A stretch of 13,965 bases of DNA from NCBI GenBank assembly GCA_020283715.1, contig JAIQCW010000117.1:1-13965 (forward strand), read 5' to 3'. Position numbers and translations under genes: made by a program. This DNA is from Cytauxzoon felis. Its lineage: Eukaryota > Apicomplexa > Aconoidasida > Piroplasmida > Theileriidae. Shown piece by piece: positions 1 to 6,669 of this stretch. The notes below the pieces were generated by a model that saw only the letters and a list, made by a program, of their open reading frames with translations, did no database searches and was not told where the DNA came from. The stretch's first letter is position 1. Each line of letters opens with the position of its first letter.

Positions 1-190
1 TTCCTTATTTACCTCCCTCTAAAGTGTACAGCCACTCCCGTAGATCGTGGCAGAGGTGGAGATGATAGTGATTGGACCTCAAGTGGAACCCGTAGCTGAT
101 CTCTGGGAAGCGAAGGGGGAACTAAATAGAAGAGCTGTCTGCAAGACAAGGAGAGGTGGAGTGGAAGACAAGGATAGGACCTCAGGTGGA
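1..190. repeat. Modular GC-rich repeat, copy A (left end outside window)
   Basis: This GC-rich block stands out from AT-rich surroundings. It holds the GCCAC...GTGGC hairpin (31-51), two right-end signatures (ACCTCAAGTGG near 78, ACCTCAGGTGG at 179-189), the element found elsewhere as GTAGCTGATCTC-GGGAAGCG (from about 91), and the GAGCTGTCTGCAAGAC element (about 132-147). The order matches the right half of copies B, G and J. The left part lies before the window. It probably sits in an intron of the gene ending at 2211, but the exons here are not resolved. Confidence 0.85.
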
Positions 191-915
191 CTCTACTGAA
201 GGATATATATGATATATATATAGAGTTGTTATGTATATTATGTATATTGGGTATGATGAGTATGGTTGATGGTCGTTGTATGAAGGGAGGTATATATAAT
301 GGTATGAGTATAGATGATATGGATATAATATCATGTATAATAATGATGGATAAATATATAGATGATATTAAATATAAGGGTAATTTGAATATAATAATGA
401 TATAAATTTTATAAAATATAAAATTAGGTATAATAATAAAGGGTATAACAATAATTTATTATATGAAATTGAAAATTATTTCAAAATGTATAAATTTAAT
501 TTATAAAAAAGTTAAGAGAAAATTTTTTAATTTCAAAAAAAAAATTTTTTTTTCAGATGATTTTTAATGGATTGAATTTAAAAGATTATAATAAAAATAT
601 AAAAAAAAGAAATTAAATGAACAAGAAATCACAAGAGTAAATTTAAAACCCCATCAAAAAAAAATTTTTTTCTTCATATCATTAATTTACATTTAGACAC
701 CTATTAATAATAAATTAAGATTATCATATATTGATGATAATATTAAAACACCAAATGATATCCAAGTATATTTATTATTATATTTCATACCCCATTATAT
801 ACCACACAATATATATATATCATTAGGCATTATTATATAATAAATTACTCATCAATACACAATCTTATAATCAATTCCAATTCAATTTTTATCATACAAA
901 CATATTTAATAACTC
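191..915 (+). other. AT-rich stretch with unresolved exon-like segments
   Basis: No gene model can be closed here. Plus-strand segments look coding. One frame from 193 to about 371 reads as a Met/Ile/Asp-rich peptide and meets a possible donor GGTAATTTG. Another, about 694-838, contains SYIDDNIKTPND and follows a possible TTTAG acceptor. They may be upstream exons of the Rad21/Rec8-like gene ending at 2211, but frames and splice phases do not join uniquely, so decay or missed introns are also possible. Long A and T runs lie at 535-552 and 656-671. Confidence 0.3.
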
Positions 916-1180
916 TCCAACTGAAGTTACCTCCACCGTTGATCTTGCAGACAGCTCTCAACTTGAGGTCCATCATTTCCATTGCATGGAGCTCTTCTAA
1001 TTACCTATCTCTAAAGAGTAGAGCCACTCCCGGAGATCGTGGTGAAGGTAGTGATGGATGTAAACTCAATTGGACTACCCGAGAGCGATCCACGGGAGCT
1101 TGAAGGGGAAGTAAATAGAAGAGCTGTCTGCAAGACGAAGAGAGGTTGGACTAGGTGTAGTGGAAAGGACCTCAGGTGGA
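916..1180. repeat. Modular GC-rich repeat, copy B
   Basis: The copy starts with a diverged left end (CCAACTGAAGTTACC) and finishes with GGACCTCAGGTGGA. In order it holds GATCTTGCAGACAGCTCT, an internal CAACTTGAGGTCC, the stem TCCATTGCATGGA, the conserved ATTACCTATCTCTAAAGAGTA, the GCCACTCCCGGAGATCGTGG hairpin (1023-1042), and the GAAGTAAATAGAAGAGCTGTC element. The usual reading frame of the repeat is broken here by small indels, so it is more likely intronic than coding. Confidence 0.88.
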
Positions 1181-2211
1181 GATTATGGGGTAATGGGGCA
1201 TTATGGTGTTAATAATCCCCACAGCCAAATATATGGTGATGGTTTATGTAGTATTGATGTTGTTGGAAAAGGTGGTTGTATAGCTTTGGGTAGACGAAAA
1301 TATTTTAATGGTGTATATTCATTGGAGTGTTATGATGAAAAGATAGAGATTGATTTGGGTAGAAATGTAAAGAGACGTAGTAATAGAAGGATAAATGAAA
1401 TGTTTAAAAAAATTAAAATCAGAAATCAAACAATCAATATGGATGAATATTACGATAATATAGTCAGTATATAAAATATAAAAACTATAATATACAGAAT
1501 AATTTCAGTATACAATCAGATCGATTCATCACACTCAATTCACACGTTTGTTCAGTACATTCCACTCGCCTCCACCTGAGGTCGTCCTGCCGTCAGCTTC
1601 TCTATTTATCTCCCCCTACGCTTCCCTGAGATCAGCTACGGGTATTCCACTTGAGGTCCTGTACTCAACCTCGCCACGATCTCTGGGAGTGGCATCACCC
1701 TTCAGGGATAAGTAATTAGAAAAGGCCTCCACGCCTAGTGGGAAACCAAGGATGGACCTCAGGTAGAATTAGAGGATATCATATTATTATGTTTATAACG
1801 ATGTGAGTATAGGTGGTGAGGGTGTACGAGTATTACAATGGTATGGTCAATATGAGAATGGATATTAAGGGTGATAAAGAGTGTGAGTTTACATGATATA
1901 AATTGGAATGAAATATTACTCTAGTATCTAATTTACATATAAATTGTATAAAAAATAAATCAAATTCTTATAAAAATCGATTACTCAAGACATTAATGTA
2001 AAATTAATAATTATTATAAATATAAAATTTTGTTAGTAAATTAAGAAAATTTATACAAGTCAAAAATTGTAATTTAAATGAATTTCTATTTCAATTTAAT
2101 ACAAGAATTAAAACAAGTAGAGCATTTTTATCAATTTTAGAACTCGCATCTAATGGTAATGTCAAATTATCTCAAACATATGAACAAATTATAATCGCAT
2201 TCAAAGAGTAA
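1160..2211 (+). CDS. Rad21/Rec8-like cohesin kleisin, C-terminal exons (5' part unresolved)
   Basis: Three exons join in phase: one ending at 1466 (GTC A|GTATAT; its start is uncertain, perhaps after the CACAG near 1223), 1925-1997, and 2037-2211 with stop TAA at 2209. The last exon gives SRAFLSILELASNGNVKLSQ followed by TYEQIIIAFKE. Its spacing matches the Rad21/Rec8 C-terminal winged helix, which binds the SMC1 head to close the cohesin ring (family knowledge). Upstream, 1190-1466 encodes a Gly- and Arg-rich stretch (CIALGRRKYFNG, GRNVKRRSNRR) that I do not recognise. The N-terminal SMC3-binding domain is not seen and would lie upstream. The intron 1467-1924 (458 nt) contains repeat copy C, while 1998-2036 is only 39 nt. 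The family call rests on the last exon alone. Confidence 0.6.
1560..1767. repeat. Modular GC-rich repeat, copy C, inside a kleisin intron
   Basis: The copy begins TTCCACTCGCCTCCACCTGAGGTC and ends GGACCTCAGGTAGA. It holds GTCCTGCCGTCAGC, the CGCTTCCCTGAGATCAGC element, an internal CCACTTGAGGTCC, the GCCAC...GTGGC hairpin (1673-1693), then CCCTTCAGGG where other copies have CTCTTTAGAG, and CCACGCCTAGTGG near the right end. The whole copy lies inside the predicted intron 1467-1924. Confidence 0.9.
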
Positions 2212-2228
2212 TCAATTAATGAAGTACA

Positions 2229-2511
2229 GTCCACTCAATGTCCAATCTACACCTTCACCTCTACCAACAGTCCAACCTCTTCCACTCGCCGTGGAGGCCT
2301 TCTCTATTTACCTCTCCCTTCGCTTCCCTGAGATCAGCTGCGGGATCCACTTGAGGTTACATTCTTTACACCCTCAATTCCGCCACGATCTCTGGGAGTG
2401 GCTTTACTCTTTAGAGATAGGTAATTGGAAGAGGCCTCCACGGCGAGTGGAACAGTGGTTGTAACCTCGGGTGGAGAGCCCTCCGTTTCCCTGAGATCAG
2501 TTACGGGTAGT
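2229..2511. repeat. Modular GC-rich repeat, copy D, between convergent genes
   Basis: This copy fills almost all of the space between the kleisin stop (2211) and the end of the REEP gene (2521). It starts CCACTCAATGTCC, holds stem CCACTCGCCGTGG, element CGCTTCCCTGAGATCAGCTG, internal CCACTTGAGGTTAC, hairpin GCCAC...GTGGC (2382-2402), CTCTTTAGAG, and the inverse stem CCACGGCGAGTGG, and ends GTAACCTCGGGTGG. A partial extra module (TCCCTGAGATCAG) follows up to 2511. A 246-nt frame (2219-2464) runs through it but has no independent support as a gene. Confidence 0.9.
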
Positions 2512-2520
2512 TTACTTTTA

Positions 2521-3039
2521 TTATTGTGTATCTTGTGTATTAGTTTGAGATGTTTTTAATTCTTCTTCATCGAAAAAGAAGAATTTATTTAGATAATCTG
2601 TAATTTTAGCTCTAGTATTTGCATCATAATCACGTTCTATACGTTTAATAATAAAATTTTTAGCTTTTAATAATCTTTTAATACAATAAGTATGGAATAA
2701 ATAACCAGCACCTTTAAATGATTCAGATCCAAGCCAATAAAATAATAATAATTTGACTTCATAGAAAAATGGTATAAAATGTATAATATGATATAATAAA
2801 TTATATTCTAATTGTGAATATATCATATATATACCCCAATATAATATATAATGTGCAAATATAGATGGATGTTCTACTCTATTATTATTTGTATTAAATT
2901 TATTACCATATAAAAATGTAAATGTCTTAACACCTGGATATACTTGACATATTGCAATATTCAATATCCAATATAATGTTGGTGATATAAATGATATAGC
3001 CATTTGTATAATATCAATAAAAATATATATATAACACAA
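2521..3039 (-). CDS. TB2/DP1/HVA22 (REEP/Yop1) family ER membrane-shaping protein
   Basis: The single-exon frame gives 172 residues from the ATG at 3039, or 160 from the ATG at 3003 (MAISFISPTLYW), which I slightly prefer because the first 12 codons look like AT-rich leader. The core matches the family: a hydrophobic segment ending in VYPGVKTF, then ILYWGIYMIYSQLEY and FIPFFYEVKLLLFYWL, which form the two reticulon-like hairpins, then GAGYLFHTYCIKRLL and a charged tail with FFFFDEEE. Known members insert as wedges in tubular ER and bend it, and Yop1 and REEP5 are of similar size. The gene ends ten bases from repeat copy D and lies downstream of the AMPK beta gene on the same strand. The family call is firm; the function is inferred. 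Confidence 0.85.
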   Translation of the reverse strand: MCYIYIFIDIIQMAISFISPTLYWILNIAICQVYPGVKTFTFLYGNKFNTNNNRVEHPSIFAHYILYWGIYMIYSQLEYNLLYHIIHFIPFFYEVKLLLFYWLGSESFKGAGYLFHTYCIKRLLKAKNFIIKRIERDYDANTRAKITDYLNKFFFFDEEELKTSQTNTQDTQ

Positions 3040-3448
3040 TCTATATATAAAATATAATATAAATCTTTCCTATAATCATAATATACATTCAAAATATCCC
3101 ATCAATTATCATTCAATAATATCATCTACTATCAATTACAATACAACATGCTATTCATAACATCTAAATACAACTGTCTAACTTCCTACATAAATGGGGG
3201 AATAATTTTAATTTATCATCACTTTAATCACTAGAAATCATAAATCTAGTAATTTATATCTATAACATTAAATTATATACTATAATTTATACTGAAATTC
3301 ATATAATTATACATTGCACAACATACAACATCAACAGTCCAATAGCGTCTCAACCACATCTAACAGATCTTACTATATAAATCTTATATATAAATATATA
3401 CAAGTAATAATTATATTATATTCGTTTCAAAAAAAAATTATCCCACAA
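3040..3448. other. Intergenic DNA between AMPK beta 3' end and REEP 5' end
   Basis: About 400 bases of AT-rich DNA separate the AMPK beta stop from the REEP start. It should hold the 3' end of one minus-strand gene and the promoter and leader of the next. I see no open frame of coding character, no GC-rich repeat copy and no RNA gene. A short additional 5' exon of the REEP gene cannot be excluded. Confidence 0.5.
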
Positions 3449-5202
3449 TCATTCATCTATTCTAAGCCAATTGTCATAATCAAATGAATCCAATCGTACA
3501 TCATCACCATCAACAGTTAAACGAGTCACATAAATTACCGATACACACCTATAATATTTATTATTATATATAGAAATGAAATATTAATAAAATATCATCA
3601 AACAAATATGTAATGAATGTCTTTTCTACTTGATGTTCAATCCTCTACTTTCTACTACACCTTGTCTTCCTCTTGCAGAGAGCCTTCTCTATTTATCTCC
3701 CCCTCCGCTTCCCTGAGATCAGCTGCGGGTAGTCCACCTGAGGTCCAATCACTATACTTCGGCCACGATCTCTGGGAGTGGCTATACTCTTTAGAGATAG
3801 GTAAATAGAAGAGCTGACGGCAGGATGAGGAGAGGTGGATTGGACCTCGAGTGGAGTGTTAACTAAATTTATTGGTATGTACGTACCCTGTTGGTAATAC
3901 TAGTCGTCCAAAATCGTTATTCCATCTATAGATTGTGATATAGCTAGCATAATATGGTCTGGAAGATGATGTGATTATAATTTAATTAACATACTCCCAA
4001 TGTTCATATGGTTTACTATCTCTATATACATGATTGGATAGTACATGAATATATGATGCAAATCTAGATGGATTATCAAAATCTGGCTCCCTATAAAAAA
4101 TAAAATTATAATCACTTCAATATCTAAACAAACTTGAAATTTAAAATATCCGGAAATATCGGCGGCTCCATCGATAAATAATTTGGACCCGGCATCGTCT
4201 TACCAAATACACCAGAATGAATCTATATGAATTAAATATTTATATAATGAGAATACATCCACTCGATGTCCAATCACTAACTTCTACAGCCTATACTTTC
4301 CACTCGCCTCCACCTGAGGTCATCTTGCAGACAGCTCTTCTATTTACTTCCCCTTCCAGCTCCCGTAGATCGCTTCCAGGTATTCCACTTCCACTTGAGG
4401 TTACATCTACTACACTTGAAGTTTATTCTTCCGGGTAGAATTCCTGTTCTTAGGGGTTGAACATCTTCGTTCTTCCGGGTTAACATTGCCACGATCTCTG
4501 GGAGTGGCTATACTCTTTAGAGATAGGTAATTAGAAGAGGGCTCACGCCGAGTGGAAGAGAAGGTGGATAGGACCTCGAGTGGGTGACATAGTGAAAGAT
4601 GATAGTTGGACATACTTCTTCATTTTGTCTTGGTATATTATAATTTACGGGTACGATGGTTCTGGTATCGATAAAATTGACTAATCCATCAGGTGTACTT
4701 GTAACTGGTTGATCTGGTGCGTGTTGTAATACACCATCGACTAATGGTAATGTATATGATTATATAATAGATAATTAACCTGAATAACGATATCTATATA
4801 AATCTTTTGGTAAATCTTGTATTAATGTGAAACAATTTCCACTTTGTACCATTTTAAGGCGTTTTTTACCAACTTTATTTTCACATTCCAGATAGACATC
4901 TTTACCGCCATAGATCCAACTGAATGTATAAATATTATTGAGATTACATATTATAAAATGTACCTAAAGACTGCTGTAACTTTATCATCACAGAATTTAT
5001 CTATATATTCTTCTTCTATTATACTTGTACAACTATTATTTGCGATCAATTCATTTTTATTATTGATATTGAATAGATTAAATGTTGTAGAATAACTGTT
5101 GATTATATTCTTCCTTACAGATGTACTAGGCTTTGATAGAGATAATAGATTGGGGGTACTCTTAGTCCTTCTGGTACTCAAATATTCATCTTGGTCCGTC
5201 AT
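3449..5202 (-). CDS. AMP-activated protein kinase beta subunit (CBM48 + ASC), seven exons
   Basis: Seven exons join in phase: 5202-4964, 4919-4780, 4740-4616, 4222-4134, 4090-3995, 3958-3887 and 3548-3449, giving 286 residues (human beta subunits have about 270). Exons 1-3 encode a CBM48 glycogen-binding module at about residues 75-150: WIYGGKDVYLE followed by LPKDLYRYRYSVDGVLQHAP and DGLVNFI, matching the W-GGKEVYL and YKFFVDG motifs of AMPK beta. Exons 4-6 encode a region beginning PPIFPDIL, with YASYITIYRW and GRLVL, that fits the ASC domain which bridges the alpha and gamma subunits. Introns 1, 2, 4 and 5 are 36-44 nt, whereas intron 3 (4615-4223, 393 nt) and intron 6 (3886-3549, 338 nt) hold repeat copies F and E. 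Start M at 5202 is preferred; an in-frame ATG lies at 5220. Exon 7 is the least certain; without it translation would stop at 3859. Confidence 0.82.
3625..3856. repeat. Modular GC-rich repeat, copy E, inside AMPK beta intron 6
   Basis: The copy starts with a degenerate left end (CTACTTGATGTTCAATCC) and ends GGACCTCGAGTGG. It holds the CGCTTCCCTGAGATCAGCTG element, internal CCACCTGAGGTCC, hairpin GCCAC...GTGGC (3762-3782), CTCTTTAGAGATAGGTAAAT, then GAGCTGACGGCAGGA. It occupies most of the 338-nt intron. A 63-codon open frame (3617-3808) crosses it in the frame that reads P-P-E-V at the internal repeat. Confidence 0.9.
4258..4584. repeat. Modular GC-rich repeat, copy F, inside AMPK beta intron 3
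   Basis: The copy starts CCACTCGATGTCC and ends GGACCTCGAGTGG. It holds CATCTTGCAGACAGCTCT, AGCTCCCGTAGATCGCTTCC, internal CCACTTGAGGTTAC, hairpin GCCAC...GTGGC (4488-4508) and CTCTTTAGAGATAGGTAATT. It is longer than its relatives because of an insert at about 4423-4487 in which TTCTTCCGGGT occurs twice (about 4427 and 4470). The right end lies 31 bases from the GTATGT donor of the intron. Confidence 0.9.
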
Positions 5203-5580
5203 AATGACAATCAGGTACAATTATAAATTAAATATAATTTGCGATGATTATTTATTAATAATATAAATGTCAAACATTGTGTAATAATATTAGAGTTCAT
5301 CTATAGGAGAGTATAGGTATAATTTTTAAATCAAAAAAATCGACTCCGTTCCTAATTTAGACATCATTAATTAACTATATTTATTATTAACATTTTAAAA
5401 TCAACTATAAATTTATAAAAATACATGTATATATATATAATTTTATATCAAGGGTTATATCACAATACTGAGGGTATACAAGGATATCCAACATCCCTGC
5501 TGACCCATAATAAATAAATATTTATTAATAGCTCAGATCATATATTTCAATTATTTAAAAAATTATATGATCTTATTTCA
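5203..5580. promoter_or_regulatory. Divergent intergenic region, AMPK beta / RRM gene
   Basis: This 378-base AT-rich gap lies between the starts of two genes pointing away from each other, so both promoters should be within it. It contains no modular repeat copy. No specific motif can be supported by eye; assignment as regulatory rests on position only. Confidence 0.4.
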
Positions 5581-6041
5581 ATGTCTAGTGAACAAAATAA
5601 AAGAACATTATTCATTAGAGGTCTAGCAGATGAGGTCGATAAAGATATATTGTACTCAGCTTTTGCCCCCTTTGGGACGGTATTAAATGTAGAAATACCT
5701 AAAGATAGAGAAACAGGTTTATATATCCTTCAACGCTTCATAAATTCATTCAACACCATAGGTAATAACAGAGGTATCGCATTTGTAGAATTTGAAGAAG
5801 AAGAAGATGCTAAACACGCCATTTATAATAGACACGAATCTGAATTTTATGGAAGGGTCATTAAAGTAGCATTATCTACACATAAATACAATACACAACC
5901 AGGACCTCATAGATATAAAGCTGGTATGTACAAAAATCTCATTATAAATATACATTTGATCATCATATCATTATAGTCTGGGCAGATAATCCCAATTTTG
6001 GCCGAGAAGATACTCAAGATAATGAAAACAATAAAGATTAA
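5581..6041 (+). CDS. Single-RRM RNA-binding protein, cyclophilin-33/PPIE type
   Basis: Three exons, 5581-5716, 5762-5923 and 5977-6041, give 120 residues. The RRM fills most of the protein: RNP2 reads TLFIRGLA and RNP1 reads RGIAFVEF, with EEVDAK-like helix 1 (DEVDKDILYSAFAPFG) and ESEFYGRVIKVAL closing the fold. The order and wording match the N-terminal RRM of PPIE (Cyp33), including the DYETE-HRGFAFVEF region and a following VWxD motif (here VWADNPNFGRED). PPIE also carries a cyclophilin domain, which is absent here: the protein stops after an acidic tail at TAA 6039-6041. Introns 5717-5761 (45 nt) and 5924-5976 (53 nt, GTATGT) are short. The first is a multiple of three without a stop, so its retention would add 15 residues between beta strands 2 and 3. 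A nuclear splicing-related role is inferred. Confidence 0.88.
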
Positions 6042-6104
6042 AACACTATTCAACTAATCTATTCCAAACAATCATTTATACAAATCATCAAGGATATATT
6101 AGCC

Positions 6105-6333
6105 TTCCACCTGAGGTTACAACCACTGTTTCCATTGCATGGAGCTCTTCCAATTACCTATCTCTAAAGAGTATATCCACTCCCAGAGATCGTGGCGAAG
6201 ATGATGGTAGTCTAGTGGATGTGACCTCAAGTGGAATACCCGTAGCTGATCTCAGGGAAGCGGAGGGGGAAATAAATAAAGGAGCTGACGGCAGGACGAC
6301 CTCAAGTGGAACAGTGATTGCAACTTCAGATGA
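6105..6333. repeat. Modular GC-rich repeat, copy G, downstream of the RRM gene
   Basis: The copy starts TTCCACCTGAGGTTAC and ends ACCTCAAGTGG followed by a second, degenerate right end (CAACTTCAGATGAAG). It holds stem TCCATTGCATGGA, ATTACCTATCTCTAAAGAGTA, CCACTCCCAGAGATCGTGG (6177-6195), internal GACCTCAAGTGG, GTAGCTGATCTCAGGGAAGCG, and GAGCTGACGGCAGGAC. A 92-codon frame (6215-6493) runs from it into AT-rich DNA; its repeat half reads DVTSSGIPVADLREAEGE, the same frame used within the long gene at 10993. Confidence 0.9.
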
Positions 6334-6669
6334 AGATCTATTGGTAGTCTACAGCTCATTAACTATATTTCTTCATAATCTTGCACATTACCATCTTAAT
6401 GTGTATCGTGTTCATACCCCATTATTCTCATTTTGCCCCAGTATGATCCTGATTGTGTTGAGTGATATTAATACGGATGTAGTAATAGGATAATGTTTGT
6501 AATATAATTAAATTATTTTGTTAATTGTAGTAAATTTTAATGTATTTTAATCATGTTTTTGTATATAAAAATTGTTAATATTTAAATTTTGTAAATTAAA
6601 TTTCCCCACATTAACAGTAGTTATGAGTAGACTTGATTACACCTAGCATTTTATTACCTATATGCAACT
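6334..6669. other. 5' flank of the FAINT gene
   Basis: AT-rich DNA lies between repeat copy G and the FAINT start codon. It should contain the promoter and leader of that gene. The stretch 6334-6493 stays open in the frame that leaves the repeat, but I see no known protein there. No terminator, RNA gene or motif can be supported. Confidence 0.45.

Noticed and set aside
2219..2464. 81-codon frame on the plus strand as a gene
   Set aside because: It lies almost wholly in repeat copy D, and related frames occur in other copies, so it reflects the coding-compatible nature of the repeat.
3859..3863. TAA at 3859-3861 as the AMPK beta stop
   Set aside because: A GTACGT donor at 3886 joins in phase to a coding-like last exon at 3548-3449; the earlier stop remains possible if that intron is retained.
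4410..4613. 67-codon minus-strand frame as a gene or AMPK beta exon
   Set aside because: It is repeat copy F read from the intron; the GTATGT donor at 4615 and the in-phase acceptor before 4222 explain the region better.
4844..5095. 83-codon plus-strand frame
   Set aside because: It is antisense to AMPK beta exons 1 and 2, which have clear CBM48 homology.
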